In this document: piece after piece, positions 1 to 8,531 of the stretch | Numbering within the stretch: the stretch's first letter is position 1 | Layout of the letters: every line of letters starts with the position of its first letter | Assembly (NCBI RefSeq): GCF_001005085.2 | Contig: NZ_LBMU02000038.1 | Location: 1 to 64,000, forward strand | Source of the DNA: Streptomyces humi | GTDB lineage: Bacteria; Actinomycetota; Actinomycetes; Streptomycetales; Streptomycetaceae | Direction: 5' to 3' | Length of the DNA: 64,000 nt | Translations under genes and position numbers: made by a program | Notes under the pieces: generated by a model | The model's database searches: none | Seen by the model: only the letters and a program-made list of their open reading frames with translations | What the model was told of the DNA's origin: nothing

Positions 1-1406
1 ACGACCGGCGCGATGACCGCCGTGACGACCGTCGCGACGACCGCGGTGACCGTCCTGCCTTCCGCCGCGACGACCGCGACGACCGCGGTGGGTACGGCCG
101 TCGCGACGACCGCCGTGACGACAACCGTGGTGGCGGTGGCTACCCGCGCCGTGACGACAACCGCTCCGGCGGCGGCTACCCGCGCCGTGACGACAACCGC
201 GGTGGCGGCTTCCGCAGGGACGACCGACGCGACGACCGTCGAGATGACCGCCGTGACGACCGCGGACGTGACGACCGCGGACGTGACGACCGGAGCCGCG
301 GCCCTCGTCGGGACGACAGCCGTGGTGGCGGTGGCTACCCGCGCCGTGACGACAACCGCGGCGGTGGCTACCGCAGGGACGACCGCCGTGACGACCACCG
401 CGGAGGCGGCGGCTACGGCCGGCGCGACGACAACCGGGGCGGCTTCCGCGGCCGCGACGACCGGGACCGTGACCGTGACCGGGACCGCGAGCCGATCAAG
501 CGGCTGCCGATCCCGGAGGACGTCACCGGCGACGAGATCGACAAGGACGTACGGCAGGAACTGCTGAGCCTGCCCAAGACGCTCGCGGACGACGTCGCCA
601 GGAACCTGGTGATGGTCGCGCGGCTCATCGACGAGGACCCCGAGGGCGCCTACGGCTACTCCAGGGTGGCTCTGCGGCTGGCGTCCCGTGTCGCCGCCGT
701 GCGCGAGGCCGCCGGTTTCGCCGCCTACGCGAACCAGAAGTACTCCGAGGCCCTCGCCGAGTTCCGGGCGGCGCGCCGCATGACCGGCAACGTGGACCTG
801 TGGCCCGTCATGGCCGACTGCGAGCGTGGGCTCGGCCGGCCGGAGAAGGCGCTGGACATGGCCGGCGCCCCCGAGGTGCACAAGCTCGACAAGGCCGGAC
901 AGGTCGAGATGCGGCTCGTCGCGGCCGGCGCGCGGCGTGACATGGGTCAGCTGGACGCGGCGATCGTGACGCTGCAAAGCCCCGAGCTGGCGTCCAGCTC
1001 GGTCCAGCCGTGGACCGCCCGGCTGCGGTACGCCTACGCCGACGCCCTGCTGGCCGCCGGCCGGGTCGACGAGGCACGGGAGTGGTTCGCCAAGGCCGTC
1101 GAGTCCGACCGGGACGGCAGCACGGACGCCTCCGACCGGCTGGCCGAGCTGGACGGGGTCGAGTTCCTCGACGCCCTCGACGCCGACGACGAGATCGAGG
1201 CCGACGTAGAGGACGACGCGGCCGTCGACGCGGACGACGCGGCCGTCGACGCGGTCGACGTGGCCGAGGACGAGGCAGACGTGACCGTCGCCGACGACGA
1301 GGCCGGCGTGACCGTGGCCGACGACGGGGCTGAAGTCGGGGGCCCCGCCAAGGAGACGGCCGCCGACGCGTCCGACGAGAACGGTGCGGGCACCGAGCGC
1401 GACTGA
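1..1406 (+). CDS. Arg/Asp-repeat protein with TPR-like domain (5' partial)
   Basis: The frame whose first full codon is at base 3 is open from the window edge to the TGA at 1406, about 467 codons; the true start lies upstream. The first 160 visible residues are low-complexity Arg/Asp/Gly, built from recurring blocks such as RRDD and GGGGYPRRDDNR. About 190 residues follow (from nt 490) of helix-rich, Ala/Leu sequence like a TPR array (phrases such as YANQKYSEALAEFRAA and ADALLAAGRVDEAREWF). The last 60 residues are acidic Asp/Val/Ala repeats. A strongly basic-mixed head and acidic tail suggest a nucleic-acid or partner-binding scaffold, but this is inference. Apparent ORFs in the other frames over the repeat are shadows of the periodic codons. 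No enzyme motif is visible and the function is unknown. Confidence 0.8.
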   Translation, partial: DRRDDRRDDRRDDRGDRPAFRRDDRDDRGGYGRRDDRRDDNRGGGGYPRRDDNRSGGGYPRRDDNRGGGFRRDDRRDDRRDDRRDDRGRDDRGRDDRSRGPRRDDSRGGGGYPRRDDNRGGGYRRDDRRDDHRGGGGYGRRDDNRGGFRGRDDRDRDRDRDREPIKRLPIPEDVTGDEIDKDVRQELLSLPKTLADDVARNLVMVARLIDEDPEGAYGYSRVALRLASRVAAVREAAGFAAYANQKYSEALAEFRAARRMTGNVDLWPVMADCERGLGRPEKALDMAGAPEVHKLDKAGQVEMRLVAAGARRDMGQLDAAIVTLQSPELASSSVQPWTARLRYAYADALLAAGRVDEAREWFAKAVESDRDGSTDASDRLAELDGVEFLDALDADDEIEADVEDDAAVDADDAAVDAVDVAEDEADVTVADDEAGVTVADDGAEVGGPAKETAADASDENGAGTERD

Positions 1407-1442
1407 TCTCGGCGCCCGCCACGACGGCGGGAGACGACAACA

Positions 1443-1471
1443 GGGGCAGGCTCCGATCCGGAGCCTGCCCC
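1443..1471. terminator. Bidirectional intrinsic terminator
   Basis: A perfect 13-bp stem (1443-1455 with 1459-1471) closes a 3-base ATC loop between the convergent TPR-like gene and the DUF1015 gene. It lacks a long U tract, as is usual in Streptomyces, and is placed to serve both strands. Confidence 0.8.
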
Positions 1472-1490
1472 TTCCGCGTGCCGTGGGCTT

Positions 1491-2774
1491 TCAGACGTCG
1501 AGAGCCCGCAGCACCAGTCCCGATGCCGGCTTCGGGCCGAAGGACGTCGATTTGCGGGGCATCGTCACGCCCTGGAGGGCCAGGTCGCGGACGACGTCCT
1601 CGCGGACCGGGTGCATGAGGACGGCCGTGCCGCCGTCCCGTTCGGCCTTGGCGACCGTCGCCGCCGTGTCGTGGATGTAGGCGATGTGCGCGGGCGAGTC
1701 CTCGGGGATGTGCCAGACGTGTTCGAGGAGCGTGGTGTGCAGGACGGTGGCGTCCAGGGTGCGCCAGGCGGTCGGCCGGTCGGCCGGGATCGTGCGGGCC
1801 AGCAGGTCCGGGTCGGGACGGTCGAGCAGGTGGAACGTGCCGTCACCGGCCAGCAGGAACGCGTTGCCGGCGCAGGCCGCGTCCGCGAGGGCCTCCAGGG
1901 CCTTCGGCAGCGGGACGTCGAGCCGTCGTACCCGGAAGTGGCCCTCGACGGCCGTGAGTGCGTCCGCGACCGGCAGGCCGTGCAGCAGACGGTGGATGGC
2001 ACGGACGCGCAGCGGATAGCGGGCGGTGTCCACGAGGAGGACCAGGCCGTAGTCCCAGGGGCTGGGGGAGGCGTGCTCCGCGCGTAGACGCAGATAGGTG
2101 GCCCAGCGATGGTGACCGTCGGCGATCAGTGCCTGGTGGTGGGCCAGGTCCGACTGGACGCGGGCCACCTCGGCGGGGTCGGTGATCGACCACAGGCGGT
2201 GGTGGAAGCCGTCCTCCGTGGTGGTGGCGAGGAGCGGGGGGCGGTCGGCGACCGTCTCGACGACCTCCGCGGTCGTGCCGTTGCCCCGGTAGGTCAGCAG
2301 GAGGGGTTCGAGGTTCGCGGAGGTGGCGCGCATCAGGGCCGCGCGGTCCGCGACGACCGGGGGCATGACCTCCTCGTGCGGCAGCACCACGCCCTCCGAG
2401 GGCTCCGAGACCCGCAGGGCGCCGATGACCCCACGCTGGAGCATGCCGTCGTCGTCGCGCTGCTCGTAGACGTAGAGTCCGGGTTCGGGGTCCGTGGCGA
2501 GGACGCCCTCGGCCTGCCAGCGGATCAGGGTGTCCGCCGCCTGTTCGGTACGGGCGCTCGGGGTACCGGCCTGGGGGAGGATGAGGCGGACGATGTTGTG
2601 CGGGTCCGCGGACTGGAGATGGTGCACTCCGTCGGGGCGTACGACGACGTCGTAGGGCGGGGAGGTGACGGCCGCCAGGCTGCCGACCCGGTCGGGGTCG
2701 TAGCGGAGGCCTCGGAACGCGGTGAGTTCCAGGCCTCGGCGCTCCGTTGCTTCCGAGTGACCTGCTGTGTTCAT
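1491..2774 (-). CDS. DUF1015 family protein
   Basis: 427 codons with ATG at 2774. The protein opens with FRGLRYDPDRVGSLAAVTSP, the usual DUF1015 start (a short N-terminal stretch, then a P-P-Y-D segment), and has the conserved ADGHHRWATY segment near residues 220-230. Length fits the family (about 400-430 aa). DUF1015 proteins are widespread but have no settled biochemical role; the conserved His/Arg-rich segment suggests phosphate or nucleotide chemistry, which is inference. It is convergent with the upstream TPR-like gene across a shared terminator and divergent from the HAD phosphatase gene, with 85 bp between starts. No membrane segment or signal peptide is seen. Confidence 0.85.
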   Translation of the reverse strand: MNTAGHSEATERRGLELTAFRGLRYDPDRVGSLAAVTSPPYDVVVRPDGVHHLQSADPHNIVRLILPQAGTPSARTEQAADTLIRWQAEGVLATDPEPGLYVYEQRDDDGMLQRGVIGALRVSEPSEGVVLPHEEVMPPVVADRAALMRATSANLEPLLLTYRGNGTTAEVVETVADRPPLLATTTEDGFHHRLWSITDPAEVARVQSDLAHHQALIADGHHRWATYLRLRAEHASPSPWDYGLVLLVDTARYPLRVRAIHRLLHGLPVADALTAVEGHFRVRRLDVPLPKALEALADAACAGNAFLLAGDGTFHLLDRPDPDLLARTIPADRPTAWRTLDATVLHTTLLEHVWHIPEDSPAHIAYIHDTAATVAKAERDGGTAVLMHPVREDVVRDLALQGVTMPRKSTSFGPKPASGLVLRALDV

Positions 2775-2859
2775 CCCGGCATCGTACGTGTGTCAGTGGC
2801 GTGCGGGATGATCGACGGTGAAAGGCGGGTCGACCGAGAGTGACAAGGAGCGATGGGGC

Positions 2860-3888
2860 ATGAGCCAGGGCGTCAGGACTGGTCCCGAGGGCAGCGGAAA
2901 GGCTCTGAGCACGGCGTACGACACGGCGTTGCTCGATCTTGACGGGGTGGTGTACGCGGGCGGCAGTGCCATCGCGCACGCCGTCGAGTCGCTGGAGGTG
3001 GCCCGGTCGGGCGGCATGCATCTGGCGTACGTCACCAACAACGCGCTGCGCACGCCGGACGCGGTGGCCGCGCATCTCACGGAGCTGGGGATCCCCACGG
3101 GGGCCGATGACGTCATCACCTCGGCGCAGGCGGTCGCGCGGCTGATCAGCGAGCAGGTGCCGGCGGGGGCGCGGGTGCTGGTGATCGGCGGCGAGGGGCT
3201 GCGGGTCGCGCTGCGGGAGCGCGGGCTGGAGCCGGTGGAGTCCGCCGACGACGATCCGGCGGCGGTCGTGCAGGGATTCGGCGGTCCGGACCTGCCGTGG
3301 GGGCGGTTCGCGGAGGCGTCGTACGCGGTGGCGCGCGGGGTGCCGTGGTTCGCCTCCAACACCGATCTGACGATCCCCAGCGGGCGGGGGATCGCGCCGG
3401 GCAACGGCGCGGCAGTGGAGGTCGTCCGGATCGCGACGGGCGCCGAACCGCAGGTGGCGGGCAAGCCGCTGCCGCCGATGCACCGGGAGACCATCCTGCG
3501 GACGGGCGCGAAGCGGCCGTTGGTGGTCGGGGACCGGCTGGACACGGACATCGAGGGCGCGTTCAACGGCGGGGTCGACTCGCTGCTGGTGCTGACCGGT
3601 GTCACCGACGGGCCGCAGCTGCTCGCCGCGCCGCCGCAGCACCGGCCGACGTACGTGGACGCCGATCTGCGGGGGCTGCTCACCGGGCAGCCGGAGGTGA
3701 GCGCGGCGCGCGACGGATTCCGGTGCGGGGGGTGGACCGCCACGGCCGGAGCGGAGGAACTGGAGCTGACGGGCGACGGCGATGCCCTGGACGGGCTGCG
3801 GGCATTGTGCGCGGCGGCCTGGACGACGGCCGGGGACGGCTCGTGCGGGCTGGACGGAGGCAAGGCACTGGCGCGGCTCGGACTCTGA
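2860..3888 (+). CDS. HAD-superfamily (NagD-like, class IIA) sugar/nucleotide phosphatase
   Basis: ATG at 2860 is preferred over an in-frame ATG at 2818 because AGGAG sits nine bases upstream. The 342-residue protein has HAD motif I as LLDLDGVVYAGG (nucleophile Asp), motif II at VTNNA, a Lys in QVAGKPLPP, and motif IV as VVGDRLDTDIEGA. The C2-type cap between motifs II and III places it with NagD, 4-nitrophenylphosphatase and phosphoglycolate phosphatase. Likely cytosolic phosphomonoesterase acting on a small phosphorylated metabolite; the substrate cannot be read from sequence. In Streptomyces this gene lies upstream of tlyA and recN and is probably housekeeping. The stop codon lies inside the first unit of a tandem repeat that continues downstream. 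Confidence 0.88.
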   Translation: MSQGVRTGPEGSGKALSTAYDTALLDLDGVVYAGGSAIAHAVESLEVARSGGMHLAYVTNNALRTPDAVAAHLTELGIPTGADDVITSAQAVARLISEQVPAGARVLVIGGEGLRVALRERGLEPVESADDDPAAVVQGFGGPDLPWGRFAEASYAVARGVPWFASNTDLTIPSGRGIAPGNGAAVEVVRIATGAEPQVAGKPLPPMHRETILRTGAKRPLVVGDRLDTDIEGAFNGGVDSLLVLTGVTDGPQLLAAPPQHRPTYVDADLRGLLTGQPEVSAARDGFRCGGWTATAGAEELELTGDGDALDGLRALCAAAWTTAGDGSCGLDGGKALARLGL

Positions 3889-4037
3889 ACGGCGGGAGCG
3901 CGCCCCGGACTCTGAACGGCGGGGCGCGGCTCGGACTCTGAACGCCGGGGGCGCGCCCCGGACTCTGAACGGCACTGGCGCGCCCCGGACTCTGAGCGGC
4001 GGGGTACGGCCCTGACTCGGAACGGCCGGGCGCTGGG
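3879..4037. repeat. 26-27 bp tandem repeat copying the 3' end of the HAD gene
   Basis: Units begin at 3879, 3906, 3932, 3959, 3986 and 4012, each opening with CGGACTCTGAACGGC or a variant. The first unit contains the last sense codons and stop of the HAD gene, so the array looks like serial duplication of the gene end. Later copies drift (CTGACTCGGAACGGC in the sixth). No spacers of constant length, so it is not CRISPR. Confidence 0.9.
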
Positions 4038-4074
4038 CCGGTGCTGAGTGCGGGGCCGGTCTCGAAGCCGAATG

Positions 4075-4097
4075 CGAGGGTAGGCTAACCTAACCTC
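4075..4097 (+). promoter_or_regulatory. Iron box (DmdR/IdeR-type) overlapping a leaderless promoter
   Basis: Bases 4075-4093 match the actinobacterial iron-box palindrome TTAGGTTAGSCTAACCTAA at 16 of 19 positions. Within it, TAACCT (4086-4091) can act as the -10 element, followed by exactly six bases and the GTG at 4098. A DmdR/IdeR-type repressor bound with Fe2+ here would occlude RNA polymerase, giving iron repression of the permease operon. No Shine-Dalgarno is present, so the mRNA is probably leaderless. Confidence 0.85.
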
Positions 4098-5141
4098 GTG
4101 TTGGTCGACAGTCCCCCCGAACAGCGCGCGGAGACCGCCCCCGCGCCCCCGACCCGCCGGGCGATACGGGCCCTCGGCCTCCTCGGCTCCGTCGTGATCC
4201 TGCTGCTCGTCGCCCTGGCGAGCATCGCGATCGGGGCGAAACAGCTGCCGTTGGACCAGGTCTGGCACGGCCTGTTCCACAACACGGGCACGTACGGGGA
4301 CGTGGTCGTAGACGAGCGTCTGTCGCGGACCGTTCTCGGTCTGCTGGCCGGTGCCGCTCTGGGCCTGTCCGGCGCGGTGCTCCAGGCGCTCACCCGCAAC
4401 CCGCTCGCCGACCCGGGGCTGCTCGGCATCAACGCGGGCGCGTCGGCGGCCGTGGTCACCGCCATCACCTTCTTCGGCGTCACCTCGCTGAACGGCTATG
4501 TGTGGTTCGCGTTCGCGGGCGCGGCCCTGGTGGGTGCCCTCGTGTGGTTCCTGGGCGGCAGCCGGGGCGCCACCCCGGTACGGCTCGCACTCGCCGGTAC
4601 GGCGATCAGCGCGGCCCTCTACGGCTATCTCCAGGCCGTGATGATCACGGACGGCGCGGCGCTCAACAAGCTGCGTTTCTGGACGGTGGGTTCACTGGCC
4701 TCGGCGAGCGACGCGACGATCGCGCAGGTGCTGCCGTTCCTGGCGGCCGGCACCCTGCTCGCCCTCGGTCTGGCCCGGCCGCTGAACGCGGTGGCGATGG
4801 GCGACGACACCGCCCGCGCCCTCGGCGCGCACCTGGGCCGCACCCGGGCCCTCGCCATGCTCGCCGCCACCGTGCTGTCCGGCGCGGCCACCGCGGCCTG
4901 CGGTCCGATCGTCTTCGTCGGCCTGATGGTCCCGCACGTGGTGCGCTCCTTCACCGGCCCCGACCTGCGCTGGATCCTGCCGTACGCGACGGTTCTGTCG
5001 CCCGTGCTGCTGCTCGGCGCCGACGTCGTCGGCAGGATCGTCGCCCGTCCTTCGGAGCTCCAGGTCGGCATCGTCACCGCGATCATCGGCGGGCCGGTCT
5101 TCATTCTTCTCGTACGACGGCGGAGGACGGCCCAGCTGTGA
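4098..5141 (+). CDS. FecCD-family iron-siderophore ABC transporter permease
   Basis: 347 codons starting at GTG 4098. Many hydrophobic helices and the FecCD hallmarks are present: LQALTRNPLADPGLLGINAG around residues 95-115 and GPIVFVGLMVPHVVRSF near residue 270. It forms the membrane channel with the next permease and takes ferric-siderophore from an extracytoplasmic binding protein. The stop overlaps the next start (GTGA at 5138-5141), indicating translational coupling. Regulation is by the iron box at the start codon. No substrate-binding lipoprotein gene is adjacent, so the binding partner must be encoded elsewhere. Confidence 0.95.
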   Translation: MLVDSPPEQRAETAPAPPTRRAIRALGLLGSVVILLLVALASIAIGAKQLPLDQVWHGLFHNTGTYGDVVVDERLSRTVLGLLAGAALGLSGAVLQALTRNPLADPGLLGINAGASAAVVTAITFFGVTSLNGYVWFAFAGAALVGALVWFLGGSRGATPVRLALAGTAISAALYGYLQAVMITDGAALNKLRFWTVGSLASASDATIAQVLPFLAAGTLLALGLARPLNAVAMGDDTARALGAHLGRTRALAMLAATVLSGAATAACGPIVFVGLMVPHVVRSFTGPDLRWILPYATVLSPVLLLGADVVGRIVARPSELQVGIVTAIIGGPVFILLVRRRRTAQL

Positions 5142-6175
5142 GGAACACGCGTACCCTGCGCACTCCCGGCGGGCTCTCGCTGCGGGCGGATGTCCGCGCG
5201 CTGGTCGTCGTGGTGGCGCTGCTGCTGGCCGCGGCCGCCGCGAGTGTCGTGCTGATCGGCACCGGCGACTTCCCGATCTCCTTCGGTGACGTGCTGAGGA
5301 CGCTGGCCGGCAACGGCACCGCGGGACAGGACTTCATCGTCAACGAACTGCGGCTGCCCCGGGTCCTGGTGGGCCTGCTGGTCGGTGCCTCGCTGGGCCT
5401 CGGCGGCGCGCTGTTCCAGTCGGTCTCCCGCAACCCGCTGGGCAGCCCGGACGTCCTGGGCCTCTCCCAGGGCGCCACGTCCGGCGCGCTCGTCGTGATC
5501 GTGCTGATGTCCGGCGGCGCCGCCCAGGTCACCGTCGGCGCGCTGACCGGCGGACTGCTGACCGGCGCCGGCATCTATCTGCTGGCCTGGAAGCAGGGCG
5601 TGCACGGCTACCGTCTGGTCCTGGTCGGCATCGGGGTCTCCGCGATCGTCACGGCGGTCAACGGCTACCTGCTCACCAAGGCCGACCTGGTCGACGCCAC
5701 CCGCGCGGTCGTCTGGATGACCGGTTCCCTCAACGGCCGGGACTGGAGCCAGGTCTGGCCGCTGCTCGCGCTGTGCGCCGTCCTCGTCCCGCTGGTCCTG
5801 GCCAACGCCCGGGCCCTGCGGATGACGGAGATGGGCGACGACGTGGCGTACGCGCTCGGAGTGCGGGTGGAGCGGGTGCGGCTGCTGCTGATGGTGTCGG
5901 CCGTGCTGCTGACCGCGGCCGCCACCGCCGCCGCCGGTCCCGTCAGCTTCGTGGCGCTCACCGCGCCGCAGCTCGCCCGCCGCCTGACCCGCTCGCCCGG
6001 CCCCAACCTGGTGGCCTCCCTCTGCATGGGTGCCGCCCTGCTCGTCACCGCCGACTGGGCCTCCCAGCGCGCCTTCGGCGCCGACCAGTTGCCCGTGGGC
6101 GTGGTCACCGGCGTCCTCGGCGGGGTCTACCTGCTGTGGCTGCTGGTCACCGAGCGGAAGGCGGGCCGGATATGA
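5138..6175 (+). CDS. FecCD-family iron-siderophore ABC transporter permease (second subunit)
   Basis: GTG at 5138 overlaps the previous stop; the open frame extends far upstream, but only this start fits the operon and the protein family. 345 residues with a long first hydrophobic helix, SRNPLGSPDVLGLSQGA (conserved N-P-L-G/A-x-P) near residue 100, and the late loop GPVSFVALTAPQLARRL that docks to the ATPase. Pairs with the preceding permease as a heterodimer. The stop overlaps the ATPase start (ATGA at 6172-6175). Likely co-transcribed under the same iron box. Confidence 0.93.
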   Translation: MRNTRTLRTPGGLSLRADVRALVVVVALLLAAAAASVVLIGTGDFPISFGDVLRTLAGNGTAGQDFIVNELRLPRVLVGLLVGASLGLGGALFQSVSRNPLGSPDVLGLSQGATSGALVVIVLMSGGAAQVTVGALTGGLLTGAGIYLLAWKQGVHGYRLVLVGIGVSAIVTAVNGYLLTKADLVDATRAVVWMTGSLNGRDWSQVWPLLALCAVLVPLVLANARALRMTEMGDDVAYALGVRVERVRLLLMVSAVLLTAAATAAAGPVSFVALTAPQLARRLTRSPGPNLVASLCMGAALLVTADWASQRAFGADQLPVGVVTGVLGGVYLLWLLVTERKAGRI

Positions 6176-7020
6176 GCGCGATCCCCACCGGCGAGACGAA
6201 CAACCCGAGGAGCACTGTGAACCGTCTGTCCGCCGAGAACGTCACGCTCGCCTACGACCAGCGTGTCATCGCCGAGGAGCTGTCGGTGGAGATCCCCGAC
6301 CACTCCTTCACGGTGATCGTCGGCCCCAACGCATGCGGCAAGTCGACGCTGCTGCGTGCCCTGTCCCGGATGCTCAGGCCGAGTCAGGGCCGGGTGCTGC
6401 TCGACGGGCAGGTCATCCAGTCGATGCCCGCGAAGAAGGTCGCCCGTACCCTCGGCCTGCTCCCGCAGTCGTCCGTCGCGCCCGACGGCATCACCGTCGG
6501 CGACCTGGTCGGCCGGGGCCGCTACCCGCACCAGGGGCTGCTGCGCCAGTGGTCCGCCGAGGACGAACGGGTCGTCCAGGAGTCGATGGAGCGGACCGGG
6601 GTCGCCGAACTCGCCGACCGGTACGTCGACGAGCTCTCCGGGGGGCAGCGCCAGCGCGTCTGGATCGCCATGGCGCTGGCCCAGCAGACCCCGCTGCTGC
6701 TCCTCGACGAGCCGACCACCTATCTGGACATCCAGCACCAGATCGACGTCCTCGACCTGTGCGCGGAACTCCACGAGGAGCAGGGGCGGACACTGGTCGC
6801 CGTGCTGCACGACCTCAACCACGCGGCCCGGTACGCCACCCACCTGATCGCGCTCCGGGGCGGCCGGGTGATCGCCGAGGGCGCGCCGAACGACATCGTC
6901 ACCGCCGAGCTGGTGCGGGAGGTGTTCGGGCTGCGCTGTCAGATCATCGAGGACCCGGAGACGGGCACCCCGCTGGTGGTGCCCGCCGCGCGGAGGACGA
7001 GGGTCACAGCAGCTTCCTGA
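6172..7020 (+). CDS. FecE-type iron-siderophore ABC transporter ATPase
   Basis: ATG 6172 overlaps the permease stop, giving 282 residues. Walker A is GPNACGKST, the signature is LSGGQRQR, Walker B is LLLLDEPTT and the H-loop is VLHDLNH, so all catalytic elements are intact. An N-terminal tail of 15 residues precedes an alternative GTG at 6217, where the conserved domain begins. It powers import by the two upstream permeases. The gene is convergent with the SCP2 gene, and the two overlap by 17 bp at their 3' ends, leaving no room for an ordinary terminator. Confidence 0.95.
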   Translation: MSAIPTGETNNPRSTVNRLSAENVTLAYDQRVIAEELSVEIPDHSFTVIVGPNACGKSTLLRALSRMLRPSQGRVLLDGQVIQSMPAKKVARTLGLLPQSSVAPDGITVGDLVGRGRYPHQGLLRQWSAEDERVVQESMERTGVAELADRYVDELSGGQRQRVWIAMALAQQTPLLLLDEPTTYLDIQHQIDVLDLCAELHEEQGRTLVAVLHDLNHAARYATHLIALRGGRVIAEGAPNDIVTAELVREVFGLRCQIIEDPETGTPLVVPAARRTRVTAAS

Positions 7021-7351
7021 GCCGGAACAGGTCCAGCAGGTTCGCCTCCAGCCTCACCCGGCCCGAACCCCAGGCCCCGGCGAAGTTCAGCTCGCCGTCG
7101 ACCAGGGCGACCAGGTCGTCACCGGCCATGGCGAGTCTTATCTGCGCCTTCTCCCGCGGTGGTCCGGGGAACGTGTCCTCGACGTCGATCCGGCCGCCGG
7201 TGAGCCGGCCCGCGAAGGTGACGTCCAGGTCGGTGACATGGCAGCTGACCGTGCGGTCCATGGCTGCGGCCGCCCGGACGTCGCCCTCGGCGCCACCCAT
7301 GTTGTGCGAGAGCTTGTCGAGTGCGGCGCGGCACTCCTCGATCGTGGCCAT
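7004..7351 (-). CDS. SCP2 sterol-transfer-like domain protein
   Basis: 115 residues from ATG 7351. The sequence follows the SCP2 fold: an N-terminal helix (MATIEECRAALDKL), strands around RTVSCHVTDLDVTFAG, then RLAMAGDDLVALVDGELN and a C-terminal helix ending in LFRLRKLL. SCP2-like domains bind hydrophobic ligands in a tunnel; the bacterial role here is unknown. The small gene is divergent from the 104-aa ORF at 7394 across only 42 bp and its 3' end overlaps the ABC ATPase gene. No good Shine-Dalgarno precedes the start, so the exact N-terminus is uncertain. Confidence 0.75.
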   Translation of the reverse strand: MATIEECRAALDKLSHNMGGAEGDVRAAAAMDRTVSCHVTDLDVTFAGRLTGGRIDVEDTFPGPPREKAQIRLAMAGDDLVALVDGELNFAGAWGSGRVRLEANLLDLFRLRKLL

Positions 7352-7381
7352 CGCGATCGACGGTACCCCAGCGGTTCGAGG

Positions 7382-7393
7382 TAGCGTCGGGGC
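7382..7393 (+). promoter_or_regulatory. Leaderless -10 element (TAGCGT-N6-ATG)
   Basis: TAGCGT at 7382-7387 lies six bases before the ATG at 7394, so transcription would start at the A of the start codon. No ribosome binding site is present, consistent with a leaderless transcript. A weak TCGACG about 19 bp upstream could be the -35. Confidence 0.55.
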
Positions 7394-7708
7394 ATGACCG
7401 ACTCTGTGCCCGAGGGCCAGGCGGCGGAGGCGGCGGAACCGGATCCGGTCGCGGTACCGGTCGAACCCGAGTACGACCCCGCCGCCCCCGCCCCGATCGA
7501 CGTGCCCCGCACCCCCACCGGCGACGCCGAGGTCGACGCCCGGCTCGACCGGCTGGCCGACGCCGACCACCTCGCCACGGACGGGCATCTGGAGGTGTAC
7601 GAGGATGTACACCGGGGCCTGCGCGACGCGCTCACCGCGCTCGACACCCGCCCGGGACCTCCGGGGCCCCCGGTGCCCGCACCGTCGTACCACCAGAGCA
7701 GGAGCTGA
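7394..7708 (+). CDS. Small conserved Streptomyces protein upstream of tlyA
   Basis: 104 residues. The first 45 are Pro/Ala/Glu-rich and disordered; residues 50-90 form a predicted helical core (GDAEVDARLDRLADADHL then LEVYEDVHRGLRDALTAL); the tail is Pro-rich. No catalytic motif or membrane segment. It sits 7 bp upstream of tlyA and is probably co-transcribed with tlyA, nadK and perhaps recN. The helical core looks like a dimerisation or partner-binding module, which is inference. Function unknown. Confidence 0.75.
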   Translation: MTDSVPEGQAAEAAEPDPVAVPVEPEYDPAAPAPIDVPRTPTGDAEVDARLDRLADADHLATDGHLEVYEDVHRGLRDALTALDTRPGPPGPPVPAPSYHQSRS

Positions 7709-7715
7709 ACCCACC

Positions 7716-8531
7716 GTGGCAGGAGTCGCACGTCGCCGTCTGGACGCGGAGCTGGTCCGGCGGAAGCTGGCGCGCTCGCGCGAGCACGCCAGCCAGCTGA
7801 TCGCCGCCGGGCGGGTCTCCGTCGGCAAGACCGTCGCGACCAAGCCGGCCACGCAGGTGGAGACCGCCGCGGCGATCGTCGTGCAGAGCGACGACGGTGA
7901 TCCCGAGTACGTGTCCAGGGGCGGGCACAAGCTCGCGGGCGCGCTGGAGGCGTTCGTGCCGCGGGGGCTCGTGGTGGCCGGGCGGCGGGCGCTGGACGCC
8001 GGCGCGTCGACCGGCGGGTTCACCGATGTGCTGCTGCGGGCGGGGGCCGCGCACGTCGTCGCCGTCGACGTCGGGTACGGCCAACTCGCGTGGTCTTTGC
8101 GGAGCGATGAACGCGTCACCGTCAAGGACCGTACGAACGTACGCGAGTTGACGCTTGAAGCGATCGATGGGGAGCCTGTGGATCTTGTCGTGGGTGATCT
8201 GTCCTTCATCCCGCTCGGGCTGGTGCTGCCGGCCCTGGCGCGGTGTGTGAAGCCGGACGCCGACCTGGTGATGATGGTCAAGCCGCAGTTCGAGGTGGGC
8301 AAGGAACGACTGGGCAGCGGGGGAGTCGTACGGAGTCCGCAGCTGCGCTCGGAGGCCGTGCGGGGGGTTGCCGAGAAGGCGTGGGAGCTGGGGCTAGGGG
8401 TGAACGGTGTCACCGCGAGTCCGCTGCCCGGGCCGTCCGGCAACGTCGAGTACTTTCTGTGGCTGCGGGCCGGCGCACCCCAGTTGGATCCGGCCGATGT
8501 TGACCGTGCAGTGGCGGAGGGGCCGCGTTGA
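7716..8531 (+). CDS. tlyA: TlyA-family rRNA (cytidine-2'-O)-methyltransferase
   Basis: GTG 7716, preceded by CAGGAG, gives 271 residues. An N-terminal S4 RNA-binding domain (RRRLDAELVRRKLARSREHA, residues 5-65) is followed by an FtsJ-like Rossmann methyltransferase with SAM motif ALDAGASTGGFTDVLL near residue 95 and the catalytic-region sequences DLSFIPL and MMVKPQFE. Family members methylate 16S C1409 and/or 23S C1920 and affect capreomycin susceptibility in mycobacteria. The stop overlaps the TTG start of nadK. Length is typical. Confidence 0.95.
   Translation: MAGVARRRLDAELVRRKLARSREHASQLIAAGRVSVGKTVATKPATQVETAAAIVVQSDDGDPEYVSRGGHKLAGALEAFVPRGLVVAGRRALDAGASTGGFTDVLLRAGAAHVVAVDVGYGQLAWSLRSDERVTVKDRTNVRELTLEAIDGEPVDLVVGDLSFIPLGLVLPALARCVKPDADLVMMVKPQFEVGKERLGSGGVVRSPQLRSEAVRGVAEKAWELGLGVNGVTASPLPGPSGNVEYFLWLRAGAPQLDPADVDRAVAEGPR

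Noticed and set aside
13..567. Thr/Ala-rich ORF at the left edge
   Set aside because: It is the shifted-frame reading of the RDD repeat; the real frame continues into the TPR-like gene.
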